This document shows positions 10,262 through 23,931 of a DNA stretch of 64,000 nt, one piece after another. Under the pieces are notes generated by a model that was given only the letters and a program-made list of their open reading frames with translations, had not been told where the DNA came from and did no database searches. The stretch comes from Megamerina dolium (lineage: Eukaryota > Arthropoda > Insecta > Diptera > Megamerinidae). Position 1 is the first letter of the stretch, and each line of letters starts with the position of its first letter. The DNA lies in NCBI GenBank assembly GCA_963854835.1, contig OY978530.1, positions 12,238,609-12,302,608 of the forward strand, given 5' to 3'. A program made the position numbers and the translations under genes.

Positions 10262-10670
10262 CCATTTTGACATTCGAGGAACTGTCAGATCGAAATATAG
10301 GCTATTTTACATTCGAGGCCAATCGGTCTGCTGTCCGAATATCCCGAAGATCGAAGAAACGCTCACGCCAGTGCATTTATTAATACACATATACATCTTT
10401 ATCTGTATAAGTATCTTACTATATTATATTATTGTGAATTATACTGTATCATTATTGCTATAAAGTATTATTAACAGACCCTTATGCACTGCGACCAGTC
10501 GGTCTATTGTGCAGTTGCTATAGAGTAACTTTGGATTCACCTCTCTTTAGTACATACTTATTTGTACAACCATGTAAACTGTTAATTTGTTTACCCTTTA
10601 TCTTTAAATTGATATTCTATATTAAAATCAATTATAAAGAATCTGTCAAACTTTCGTCGTCGACAACAAT
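10262..10670. other. Unassigned intergenic sequence with one shared hairpin motif
   Basis: No reading frame or element recognised. It contains a motif of about 33 bp (10483-10515, TGCACTGCGACC to TGTGCA) that recurs at 58391-58423. Two halves of an ATTCGAGG-containing phrase repeat at about 10273 and 10311. Confidence 0.4.
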
Positions 10671-10671
10671 A

Positions 10672-10724
<53 letters not shown>

Positions 10725-10736
10725 ATATATATATAT
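10671..10736. repeat. (TA)n microsatellite
   Basis: Almost pure TA dinucleotide run with one GTG interruption. The solo LTR at 10737 is inserted in it, so the run continues as ATATAT after 11174. Confidence 0.95.
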
Positions 10737-11174
10737 TGTAACGAGTATCGATAGTTGATTACTCATCACTATTGTGACTGACTCTATTGGCAGCATCGAA
10801 ACGAATGTCAACAAAAAGAAATAAGCGATAACCAGAACAAGCCAACGAGAAAGGAAGAGAAGAATCTCGATAAAGGAAGATTCTGGGGTGTTGCCAACAG
10901 AGTATAAATAGAGCCAGTGTTGAGAATTGACGATCAATCTACTTCCGAACGTGATTGCGAAAACATTGATACAGAGGCAAAAGTTGCAAGTACATTTAAG
11001 TGTTATAGTAAATAGTTGATTGTAAACAGTGTTGATTGTAAATAGAGATTATTAAATAAATTGTTGCTGTATATAGTTGTACAAAATAAGTGTTGCAGTT
11101 ATCATTAACAGAATCCAGTGATCGAACAAGGTAATTCAAATAGAATTAAACGCTCACAGAATAAAAACGTAACA
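10737..11174 (+). repeat. Solo Gypsy LTR in a TA tract
   Basis: A 438-bp LTR beginning TGTAACGAG and ending ACGTAACA (TG...CA ends), inserted in a TA run with ATAT on each side as a probable 4-bp target duplication. It shows an LTR plan: a U3 with GAGTATAAATAGAG (about 10900) as TATA box, and a polyadenylation signal AAATAAA near 11053. Its downstream part matches positions 1-153, so it is from the same family as the first Gypsy element. No internal sequence is attached, which implies LTR-LTR recombination. Confidence 0.85.
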
Positions 11175-11186
11175 ATATATATATAA

Positions 11187-13540
<2,354 letters not shown>

Positions 13541-13541
<1 letters not shown>

Positions 13542-13950
13542 GTTCTGATTGTATATGCAAACGTTCCTGCTGCTAATTGCTTAATTCTCGGAATTAACAT
13601 CATCGAAAATATTTTTTACATAATTGTACCATTTTCATTAAAGCGCTGTACTCGATTATTGCATCTATTGTTTCTATGATTTTCCTGCTTAGTTCTGCTA
13701 TGCTTCCTACTCTGAAGGTAGATTTCTCTCTTATTATTGTCATTTGGTCTTTCGTTGACCTATAATCCTGTTTTAATTTGGATTTTCAGCCTTCCAAGTC
13801 CTGTGATGGATTCGTTTGTAGATAATTTTTTGTTGAAACTTATATTTTTATGCCATAAATAACCCTGAAAACTTCTTCTTCCCTTATATAATCCCTTCGA
13901 ATTCTATTTGTCGCTTCTATAAATGCAGGTAATTGCCTTGCATTGCCTTC
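13541..13950 (-). pseudogene. gag: Truncated gag fragment (left palindrome copy)
   Basis: Mirror of 37010-37404. On the minus strand it encodes a gag-like stretch starting LPAFIEATNRIRRDYIREEE and, after a stop and frameshift, TKDQMTIIREKSTFRVGSI and ELSRKIIETIDAII. The frame is cut at the palindrome edge. It is probably from a Gypsy-type element; the right copy continues into a protease-like motif. It is non-functional. Confidence 0.55.
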
Positions 13951-14748
13951 AAATTATCGTAAAAATAACAGAAAATTATTTACACCCAATTTTTTTTTTA
14001 AATGTAAGTTCTTAACTTTGCTTTTGTTTGTTTTGGGCTTAAAGCTACTTAAAAATGTTTTATGCTATACATTTGCGGTGGCAACGGCAACACTAGTAGT
14101 TACGGTGGCGGAATTTACTTTGTTGATCTCTACGATGGCAGCTTCTGTGTGCGATATTGTTGGATTCAATCAGGTTTGGCGTTAGAATTTCACCGTTCAG
14201 CGAGTAGATGTGATATCGTTTTTATATAAATATGTAAATTTTATAGTCAGAGGCGACTTTTTTATTATACTGCTCAACAACAACTGACTAAGATGCAATC
14301 CTTAAAGTTACGCTACAGCTTCAAACCTTATTCTAAGTGAATTAGGACTGTAACCGTGTCAGGCAGCATAATGGTCGCTACACCGACTCATTGGTGCATT
14401 CCTTCACGTAGTGTATCATGTTCCCCAGCCGTGATCCGCAGCTCGTGCTGGTGTGGGAGCATGAGCACCAAAAACTGATTTTTATACCCAATAAAAATCG
14501 CGCAACTGCGTTAGAAAGTGTTTATTGTTCTTTTGCAATAGAAGTGTGCGGTGTTTGATTTTGAAACTTGAATAATGGAAAATTATAGCATATACTTGGA
14601 AAGGTAAGTTAGTTTTACTATGGTGAAGTTAAAATTATGTTTCTGATATATTCTAAAAGTAAAGAGAAGTGTATTTTCATATGTATATATTGATATGTAA
14701 TAGTTTTGTAAATTGATTGTTCATTTCAATGAACAATCAATTGGTGTA
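13951..14748. other. Unassigned part of U, with an exon-like start and palindrome
   Basis: No domain recognised. The ATG at 14574 opens ten codons (MENYSIYLER) ending in an AAG|GTAAGT splice-donor-like site at 14603/14604, which could be a first exon. A near-perfect 28-bp palindrome lies at 14713-14740 (TTGATTGTTCATT / AATGAACAATCAA). The segment at 13943-14185 is open on the plus strand, but the encoded sequence looks non-biological. The same sequence is mirrored at 36202-36995. Confidence 0.4.
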
Positions 14749-15524
14749 CTATATATAGTACATCCGGTAAAAAAGACGATGGACGATGAAGAAAATGCTG
14801 CTACTTATGAAGATCCTGGTCCTGAAGGAACTTTTGCTGTGAATAATTTGCATCTTCACAATTGCAAGTTACAGCAGAAACAAGGTGTAAAGCACCAAGA
14901 ATTGAAATTTTATCAGAAGAGTCGTACGAAAAGTGACTGAAGTTCAAACGTAACAAAGCATGAATAAACAAAAACGGAAACAAATAAAAAGAAAAATCAG
15001 TTCAACTAGGTGAAGCATGATTTGACTTTGACAGAAACTGGCTTCAGCAATATTGAAATTTGGAAATATTTTGTAAATTTTTATGACGATGTTATAGAAC
15101 TAATTTGTGCAGAAAGCAACAAATGCGAACCAAAAAATAATCGTCCCGTAAACATTGAAAAACCGATATTAAACCTTTTTTCGGAGTAATGATTCTGAGT
15201 GGATATGTGCAAGTACAAAAACGCAAGTTATACTGCGAAGAGAGAAAGGATACCCACAGTTCGTTGGTCTTAGAACTAACCGAAAGCAACCAACTTATCA
15301 ACAGATGAACCAAATTGCACGAAAGGAGTAGAAATTCGTTACGATCGAGTGGACCATATTGTAGTACCACAGGAAAAACAAACCTGTTGTGGATTTCGTC
15401 ATCAGAAAACTACTGGAAATTGCTTGAAGTGTGATGTTGTGAATACCAAGTCTTTTGTTGATTTTTATACTAATAAATAATAAGTTTGCTTAAATCGCTT
15501 ATTGTCCTGATGTACTATATATAG
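14749..15524 (+). mobile_element. piggyBac-like deletion derivative (left copy)
   Basis: Ends are inverted copies of CTATATATAGTACATC (14749 onward; complement ending at 15524) followed by related GG-A-rich bases. The interior is a collapsed piggyBac-type transposase. It has an acidic N-terminal stretch (MDDEENAATYEDPGP, 14779), then a middle block with FYDDVIELI and NLFFGVMILSGYVQV (about 15075-15215), then a C-terminal Cys-rich part (YDRVDHIVVP, then CCGFRHQKTTGNCLKCDV, 15340-15440). The DDD catalytic core between them is gone. A TTAA target duplication is not seen, so the exact ends are uncertain. Confidence 0.7.
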
Positions 15525-15803
15525 GCCTGCTCGAAAAATACAGAAATAGAAAATTATTTTTTTGTTTAAAGCTTCGAAATATCTTTTTATGTCTGTTTAC
15601 GCTAAATAACTTTTAGGGTTATCTGGTTTAAATTAACACTAAATACAGTCAAGTCCTGCTCGGCATTCATGAAAATTTGTTCAATTTTGCTTCCATATTA
15701 TTGTTGTCTTGACTATATATTAGTGTGGTACCCATAATGCTATATTTCATGTAAATGAAAATTTTAACTGACATTTTTTTTAATAGGTTTTATATTGTAC
15801 AAC
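15525..15803. other. End of segment U with SINE target site
   Basis: Non-coding. The last part (15678-15803) is what recurs as the shortened U of the inner unit at 19931-20057. It ends with the 12-bp sequence TATATTGTACAA at 15791-15802, which is repeated after the SINE tail at 16240-16251. Confidence 0.7.
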
Positions 15804-16137
15804 GTGGGTGCCGTGGCTCAGTGGTTACTGTGCTGGCCTTCTGATCTGTAGGTCGTGGTTCAATCCCCGGCTGATGCATAACAAATTTAATATCGAAAAT
15901 ATTTTTCTTTCGAACGGTACCCACCTGTCGGCAAGCAATTGGCAATTCTACCGACAGTAACAACTTGCCATGAAAAAGCTTCTCTCTGACAAAGCCCAGA
16001 AAAAGTGATGTCACAAGGGTTCTGCCGTTCGGATCCGGCTAAAATAAGTAGGGCCCTTCTAATACTGTCCAAATTTAACACGCACAACAGCAATGGAAGA
16101 GAAGCTCGGCCAATGAGCCCTTCGAGGCTTTTAGTGC

Positions 16138-16172
<35 letters not shown>

Positions 16173-16186
16173 GTGTATATATATAA

Positions 16187-16239
<53 letters not shown>
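15804..16239 (+). mobile_element. tRNA-derived SINE with (TA)n tail, copy 2
   Basis: A full copy with box A (GTGGCTCAGTGGTTA) and box B-like GGTTCAATCCCC. The body ends TTTTAGTGCCACACACAC at about 16148 and is followed by a TA tail of about 95 bp. The unit and tail are flanked by TATATTGTACAA (15791-15802, 16240-16251), a 12-bp target-site duplication. This shows the TA tract belongs to the SINE and that U and V were one continuous sequence before insertion. Confidence 0.9.
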
Positions 16240-16247
<8 letters not shown>

Positions 16248-16509
16248 ACAATATATTTTGGTTCCAAAACTGCTTCTATTCTCTCTCATCTGATAGCAAT
16301 ATTGTATCTGAATTCTGTACTTCCACGAAAAATACGCGCGAACTCTTTACATATGGAAGTATTATTGTAACTTGTTTTGATATGTTTCAAATGTAAGAAA
16401 CATCCAATTTCTAACAAACTACATGTGTTTGAATTCTAGAGGCCCACAGCAATCGATTGTTATCAAATTTGTTTAAATATAATTATCGGTTTCTTTTCAT
16501 TGGAAAGGA

Positions 16510-16790
16510 CTTTTATTGTGTCCATCTGTTTTTTTTTTTGTGTCTTCTCCAAAATTTGGATCAGTGTGAAAATCGTCGATGCTAGATCGATGCTAGATTT
16601 ATCACGTCTGAAGCCACACTAATAAGGTCCAATCAGGCTTCAATCTTTCACACAGTGCGTTCGATAGAACCTTGTGTGCGATGCTAAGAGGAATTATTCC
16701 ATGGCAGTTGATGAAAATTGTGGGGACTCCTTTCTTACATACGGAACAGAGAACACTGAGCCTCCAATTATCGCGCATGCTTTCGGTGGC
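16510..16790 (-). pseudogene. Old RTE LINE fragment in V1
   Basis: About 280 bp matching the RT region of the RTE element at 55330-55605 (same orientation) with clear divergence and small gaps. Shared landmarks on the plus strand include GAAGCCACACTAATAAGGTCCAATCAG, TTTCACACAGTG and CACTGAGCCTCCAATTATC. It is much more diverged than the two long copies, so it is an older insertion. The same fragment lies in V2, V3 and V4. Confidence 0.85.
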
Positions 16791-17189
16791 ATGTCATGTA
16801 TACTATGTGTTTTACCTCGCCTCTCATCGAAAGCGGTAGATGACAAGTACGATGGCACCCAGACTGCGTTCATTTCTCTCTCCCTCTCTCTCCCTCTCAT
16901 CTGTTTCTTTTATTGTCACTCATTTACCATTAGCAAATTGCTCAAAGACACACTGACTTTGACGACTTTTGAAGGTGGAGAAAGAGAGAGAAATGGACGA
17001 CTCCATGAAATAAAACTTCTTATGCGGCGGTGTCGCATATGGAGTGTGAAATTTTTAAAGCTATTTTCGTTACATGAGTAGGTAGGATTATATAGCTTAG
17101 AGAAAGGGATAAAAAGAAATCAACATATGCACAGCGATATAAAGCAACAGATAAAGATTCAATGGTTCATGGCAATAGATAGTGTGTGT

Positions 17190-17226
<37 letters not shown>

Positions 17227-17788
17227 AATCAGCGAATATACGAAAATTGACGATTAATTCGAGAGTATACAATACGCATACACGACGATATAAAAGCGAT
17301 AAAGTGTATATGCACATGTACAAACATCCCTCACAGTCAGACACATACTGAAAATGTTGTTTTCGTGTTATTACGTGCCCGCATCATTCAATACAATGTT
17401 GCCAGAACTTCAAAAATAAAAAAGCTAGATCAGCCAAATAAAAACGCGAAATAAGCTAAGTGGTTAAAAAAAAAAAAGGGTAAAGGACAGCCTTTGCAAC
17501 ATTTCATAAACAGTTTATATTTTATTTTTAACATGTATGCATTTTAGTTCAACAATCGAAGCATACATTAGGTACATATATATATATGAGAAAATACTTT
17601 CATAAAACTATTAGTTAATATATATTTTACAAACATTAAATCAAGCGCTTTCGTTTTAACAACTAAATAACGTGTGAATAGAGAAGATGAAAACTATTTC
17701 AGCATTCTGAAACTATTTCTATAAAATTATATTATTCCACAGTTGACTATATCTAACATGTAATTATTTCATCTTCATCAACTACTGT

Positions 17789-17934
17789 TTAAATATATAT
17801 CCTTGTAAGCTGGGCTGCATAAAAAGTACCGTAGCCGTTTGGAATGCGCAATAAGGTCAAAATTTTGATTGCGATTTGCAATCTCGAATCTTTTGTCAAT
17901 AAGCCAATATACTCCAACTTTTCATTTGCATATC
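17789..17934 (-). other. Exon-like reading frame with 3' splice site (V1)
   Basis: On the minus strand a pyrimidine-rich acceptor (TTTGTTTCTGTTACAG) is followed by 47 open codons that look like natural protein (YANEKLEYIGLLTKDSRLQI, then AIKILTLLRIPNGYG and TFYAAQL) before a stop. I do not recognise the family. It could be a duplicated host exon or part of the element carried by V. Identical copies lie at 23786-23931 (-), 26931-27076 (+) and 32988-33133 (+). Confidence 0.4.
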
Positions 17935-18269
17935 CTGTAACAGAAACAAATATTCCGCGCAACACAGCTGACTATTGTAGTAGCGCTTGTGGCAGGATTA
18001 TATAGGTATTTATTCTGAAACCCAACTGTTTGTAGTGATTACCCTACATTCAACATTTTATTGTATTTAAACATTTAACTTATTTTAACAATCGATGGTG
18101 TCGCCATCAAGTGGCCATTGCAGAACAAAATTAAACCAAATTTCCAATTTTTTGATTGGAAAATTAATGTTAGATTCTGTATTTTCTGCAAGTCATGTTA
18201 TAAAATGAGGTATCTTAGTTGCAAAGTGCAGAACGTCTAATCATTTTCCTGACCAGACTATAAGTGGTA

Positions 18270-18660
18270 TAGTCGCGGTAGCGTATAAAAGTGAAAAGAA
18301 AATAAAAATTAAAAACATTTCAAGTTGTTGAGATTATGTACATCGCTCAATGACATAGCTGTTTATTCTTTTTTTTTTTCTTTTACTTATAAGGCCTCAT
18401 TAGTGGAGAAGTAACACAGTGAGAATAGTGAATTATTTGGTACAGTCGTATAGGCGTTTAGTTAAAATTTGTGCTTTTTTATTATAAGTTATATACCTAC
18501 AAATAGTGTAAATAAATTAATCAGTCATTACAGTTCGAAAAAAATGGAGAATCCTAATGATACGAATATAAAAAAAAAACAATATATAATATGTAAGGTT
18601 AAAGTAAAAAGTAAGAAATATATAGTGGTAATATCTATAATACTGTATAATATCTAAGAT
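18270..18660 (+). promoter_or_regulatory. TATA-like site upstream of a short ORF (V1)
   Basis: GCGTATAAAAGTG at 18281-18293 resembles a TATA box. About 230 bases downstream, after a TCAGTCATTACAG stretch, an ATG at 18544 opens 37 codons (MENPNDTNIKKK, Lys-rich) ending at 18657. The layout is promoter-like, but the product is not recognised. The same arrangement is in V2, V3 and V4. Confidence 0.25.
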
Positions 18661-18687
18661 ACGTAAATTTTCTACAATATTTCTTAT

Positions 18688-19538
18688 TCAATTGTAAATT
18701 GATACAGGCTTTTTTTTAGTTAATTTCTGTGGTAATTTCATATATGACGATAGTCTCAGTGGTTTGTTTTGGTTTAAATTTATCTCCAATCCAATTATCT
18801 TTATTAGAGTCCATCCATTATCGCGTTCATGGAATTCTTCCATTTTTACACATAAAGCATTGGATTCATCGTTGTCGATAGTTTGAATATTTTGTGGTTT
18901 TTGTAGTAAAATCATTTTTGTTTGAAATGACTTTATATCTACGGTAACAGCATCAAAATCAAGATCATTATCATCACTCTTATCGTAGCGTTTGAACTTT
19001 ATGTATTCGCAAAGGAGTTCAAGATTAAATTTATAGGAACGGTTCATCTCCAGTTGTTCACTCAATAATTTGATAATTTGATCTTTTGTCTTTTCCAAAA
19101 AAACATCCGGTAAAATAATATTTTCATCCACATTTTTATAGATGTAGCTATGTATACGAGATTTAAACATTCCCTTTATCTGCTGAATATACCCATGGAT
19201 GTTGAAGTGTTTTCTATTGGTGACAGAGTGGAATTTTTTTGTGCTCATTAGACCTCAAATGATATGACCCATAATCAATTGGAATTCGTTTTTCACATTC
19301 ATCACAAGATACATATAAAACTAGATGAGGGTTGATCATCATCATGTTCTCTTTCAATTGATTTGCTGGTACATTGTTTATTATCAACATGTTCCTCTTT
19401 CCCATGATTCTTTTTAATATGATTTTTTAAATAAATATTCCGCCTAAATCTTTTTGTACACCTGATATTATTGGACTTTCGACTGTCGTGTTTACTTAAC
19501 ACATTCCTTTTCAAACTAATTTGAGTATTGAAACTCAT
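18688..19538 (-). pseudogene. Polymerase-associated mobile-element protein relic, V1
   Basis: Three overlapping minus-strand frames form one broken protein. 19302-19538 has a C2H2-like piece (CTKRFRRNIYLKNHIKKNH). The next frame has CDECEKRIPIDYGSYHLRSNEHK, a second Cys2His2-like finger. 18688-19248 (186 codons) has [49 protein letters not shown] and SSYMKLPQKLTKKK. From memory of the pattern, this finger plus 'GW-LEINL-npl-SSY-LP' plan is the N-terminal part of large arthropod mobile-element proteins that continue into a B-family DNA polymerase. Here it stops right after KKPVSIYN, so no polymerase follows. Both frameshifts are shared by V1, V2 and V4 (V3 lacks this part), so they predate the duplication. 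Confidence 0.5.
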
Positions 19539-19693
19539 TTCTCAAATATTATAAATAAATCCTTTTATATTGATGCACGAAATTGGCTAGTTCTTTGTAT
19601 ACTGATGTGTGGACAACTTTATGGTACACGACTTTTATAAGACTGTTCCTTAAAATACTTTATCACCATAATATAAACGTCCATAATATGTCA

Positions 19694-20057
<364 letters not shown>

Positions 20058-20323
20058 GTGGGTGCCGTGGCTCAGTGGTTACTGTGCTGGCCTTCTGATC
20101 TGTAGGTCGTGGTTCAATCCCCGGCTGATGCATAACAAATTTAATATCGAAAATATTTTTCTTTCGAACGGTACCCACCTGTCGGCAAGCAATTGGCAAT
20201 TCTACCGACAGCAACAACTTGCCATGAAAAAGCTTCTCTCTGACAAAGCCCAGAAAAAGTGATGTCACAAGGGTTCTGCCGTTTGGATCCAATGCCAATG
20301 AGCCCTTCGAGGCTTTTAGTGCA

Positions 20324-20329
<6 letters not shown>
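20058..20329 (+). mobile_element. tRNA-derived SINE, copy 3 (internal deletion)
   Basis: Same head and box B as copy 2. A deletion removes about 70 bases between CCGTTTGGATCC and CCAATGAGCCCTTCGAGG. The (TA)n tail begins at about 20330 and continues on the far side of the Tc1 element to 22241, followed by TATATTGTACAA (22242-22253), matching 20045-20056. It is the duplicate of copy 2 in the inner unit. Confidence 0.85.

Positions 20330-20412
<83 letters not shown>
20330..20412. repeat. (TA)n, SINE tail left of Tc1 element B
   Basis: TA run that continues after the Tc1 element. It is the SINE tail split by the transposon. Confidence 0.9.
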
Positions 20413-22051
20413 CAGTGGCTCACAGCTTATTTCGTACAGTGTATATATTTTTATGTACATGGCTGTAACATCGAAACTAAAAAACTTATCGATAAGTTTT
20501 GTATGTAGATGTCTGTGTATGTGTTTAGTAAACCTAATAAGAAAACGGGGAACCCCAAAAATTGTTCTTTTTGTCATGCAAGAGAGAAAAACTATTGATC
20601 AGCTGATTTTCAGCTCACATCTTATTTCGTACACAAACTTCAATGTAAGTAAGTTTCATTCTGCCGCGCAGTTACAAAGTTTTTTTGAATTGTATGAGTT
20701 TTTGGACCTTTTTAACTATTATAACAATTTTTATTATTATTATTTTAAATAGTTAAAGTGCTGTAAATTAAACATTTAGCGTTATGGGTCGTCGTACAAC
20801 GATGGAACAGCGTAAACTGGTAATTAACCATTTTAGGAAAGGTCAGAGTGTGCGAAAAATTGCTGAAATGACAAATTTAAGTGCCTCAACTGTCCAATAC
20901 ATCATTCAACGCTTTGTTCGCGAAAATCGGTTGGAGAACAAGGGCAGAGAAGCACCTAATAAGATTTTCAACGCATCAGACGAGCGTTATATTGTACGAA
21001 AAATTAAGAAAAATCCAAAGTTATCTGCTCCGAAGTTGGCGCAGAGGTTCAGCGTGAAATAGGAAAATCATCCAGTACTGAAACTGTCCGACGTGTGCTG
21101 CGCAATCATGACTTGAACGCCCGAAAGAAACCATTCATTTCAAAAATGAATATACAACGCCGACTTGACTTCGCCAAAGAGCATATTATTAAGACTCCTG
21201 CGTTCTGGAATACCGTTATTTTCGCGGATGACTCTAAGTTTAATATTTTTGGCTCGGACGGAATGTCATATGTTTGGCGTAAAGCGAATACCGAGCTAAA
21301 CAAGGAGAACCTTAAGCCCACAGTGAAGCATGGTGGCGGTAGCGTGATGGTTTGGGCCTATATGTCAGCAGCCGGAGTAGGTGAATTGGTTTTTATTGAG
21401 GGAACAATAGACAATGAAGTACCTCGAGATTCTGAAAAACAATTTACTTCAAAGTGCAGACAAACTGGGTTTGCGGGAAGAATTTCGGTACTACCAAGAT
21501 AATGACCCAAAACATAAATCTGGGATTGTGCAATCTTGGCTTATTTGAACTGCCCACACTTGATGTCTCCACCACCACAGTCACCTGACATGAATGTGAT
21601 TGAAAATCTTTGGTTTATTTTGGACAATAAAATAAGAACACACAAGATTTCTAATAAGCAAGACCTAAAGAAGGTACTGACGGAGGAATGGAAAAAAATC
21701 ACACCAGACATCACTCAAAAATTGGTGGATTCAATGCCAAATAGACTCCAGGCTGTCATTAACGCTAAGGGATGTCATACTAAATATTAAAATCAACTTA
21801 CTTTGTTTTTAGTTTGAACTTAAAGAGACTGTACGAAATAAGCTGTGACATGAATTTTCATATTTTTTTCTTATTTTATTTTTTTATAGTGTCAAACACT
21901 AAAATTTTGAAAAAGTAAATTTTGGAAAATAAAAAACAAACCTTCCTTTCAAAAATGGCATTTATATTTTGTTCAAATTTTTGCTATATTAGGAATTACG
22001 ACTGCAGCAATTTTTAAACTGTCACTGTACGAAATAAGCTGGGAGCCACTG
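20413..22051 (+). mobile_element. Tc1-family transposon B (left copy)
   Basis: A 1639-bp element with 29-bp terminal inverted repeats differing at one position (CAGTGGCTCACAGCTTATTT... against ...CAGTGGCTCCCAGC read inward from 22051), inserted at a TA in the SINE tail. Inner copies of the CTTATTTCGTAC motif lie at about 20627 and 21830 in inverted orientation, giving an IR/DR layout. The equal-length mirror copy is 28812-30450. Confidence 0.92.
20784..21790 (+). pseudogene. Tc1 transposase of element B (left copy), two frameshifts
   Basis: Begins MGRRTTMEQRKLVINHF with a helix-turn-helix (VRKIAEMTNLSASTVQYII). The first frame ends at 21062. After a frameshift the linker and catalytic core follow: first Asp in FADDSKFNIFG (about 21220), GGGSVMVWAYMS, then another frame change near 21415, the second Asp in QDNDPKH (about 21500), and a stop near 21546. 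The Glu is in SPDMNVIENLW (about 21580-21612). The protein ends NAKGCHTKY. All DD34E residues are present, but in separate frames. Both palindrome copies share these lesions. Confidence 0.88.
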
Positions 22052-22246
<195 letters not shown>

Positions 22247-22510
22247 TGTACAATATATTTTGGTTCCAAAACTGCTTCTATTCTCTCTCATCTGATAGCA
22301 ATATTGTATCTGAATTCTGTACTTCCACGAAAAATACGCGCGAACTCTTTACATATGGAAGTATTATTGTAACTTGTTTTGATATGTTTCAAATGTAAGA
22401 AACATCCAATTTCTAACAAACTACATGTGTTTGAATTCTAGAGGCCCACAGCAATCGATTGGTATCAAATTTGTTTAAATATAATTATCGGTTTCTTTTC
22501 ATTGGAAAGG

Positions 22511-22790
22511 ACTTTTATTGTGTCCATCTGTTTTTTTTTTGTGTCTTCTCCAAAATTTGGATCAGTGTGAAAATCGTCGATGCTAGATCGATGCTAGATT
22601 TATCACGTCTGAAGCCACACTAATAAGGTCCAATCAGGCTTCAATCTTTCACACAGTGCGTTCGATAGAACCTTGTGTGCGATGCTAAGAGGAATTATTC
22701 CATGGCAGTTGATGAAAATTGTGGGGACTCCTTTCTTACATACGGAACAGAGAACACTGAGCCTCCAATTATCGCGCATGCTTTCGGTGG
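22511..22790 (-). pseudogene. Old RTE LINE fragment in V2
   Basis: Same diverged RT fragment as in V1. Confidence 0.85.
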
Positions 22791-23193
22791 CATGTCATGT
22801 ATACTATGTGTTTTACCTCGCCTCTCATCGAAAGCGGTAGATGACAAGTACGATGGCACCCAGACTGCGTTCATTTCTCTCTCCCTCTCTCTCCCTCTCA
22901 TGTGTTTCTTTTATTGTCACTCATTTACCATTAGCAAATTGCTCAAAGACACACTGACTTTGACGACTTTTGAAGGTGGAGAAAGAGAGAGAAATGGACG
23001 ACTCCATGAAATAAAACTTCTTATGCGGCGGTGTCGCATATGGAGTGTGAAATTTTTAAAGCTATTTTCGTTACATGAGTAGGTAGGATTATATAGCTTA
23101 GAGAAAGGGAGAAAAAGAAATCAACATATGCACAGCGATATAAAGCAACAGATAAAGATTCAATGGTTCATGGCAATAGATAGTGTGTGTGTT

Positions 23194-23224
<31 letters not shown>

Positions 23225-23785
23225 CAATCAGCGAATATACGAAAATTGACGATTAATTCGAGAGTATACAATACGCATACACGACGATATAAAAGCGATA
23301 AAGTGTATATGCACATGTACAAACATCCCTCACAGTCAGACACATACTGAAAATGTTGTTTTCGTGTTATTACGTGCCCGCATCATTCAATACAATGTTG
23401 CCAGAACTTCAAAAATAAAAAAGCTAGATCAGCCAAATAAAAACGCGAAATAAGCTAAGTGGTTAAAAAAAAAAGGGTAAAGGACAGCCTTTGCAACATT
23501 TCATAAACAGTTTATATTTTATTTTTAACATGTATGCATTTTAGTTCAACAATCGAAGCATACATTAGGTACATATATATATATGAGAAAATACTTTCAT
23601 AAAACTATTAGTTAATATATATTTTACAAACATTAAATCAAGCGCTTTCGTTTTAACAACTAAATAACGTGTGAATAGAGAAGATGAAAACTATTTCAGC
23701 ATTCTGAAACTATTTCTATAAAATTATATTATTCCACAGTTGACTATATCTAACATGTAATTATTTCATCTTCATCAACTACTGT

Positions 23786-23931
23786 TTAAATATATATCCT
23801 TGTAAGCTGGGCTGCATAAAAAGTACCGTAGCCGTTTGGAATGCGCAATAAGGTCAAAATTTTGATTGCGATTTGCAATCTCGAATCTTTTGTCAATAAG
23901 CCAATATACTCCAACTTTTCATTTGCATATC
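23786..23931 (-). other. Exon-like reading frame with 3' splice site (V2)
   Basis: Copy of the frame described for V1 (17789-17934), with the same acceptor-like polypyrimidine tract and stop. Confidence 0.35.

Noticed and set aside
16674..17081. A 135-codon frame in each V copy (also 22675, 27783, 33857)
   Set aside because: It begins antisense to the old RTE fragment and crosses a CT-rich stretch; no natural domain is visible.
17127..17351. Arg-Glu repeat frames over the (GA)n tract
   Set aside because: Microsatellite translation with no other support.
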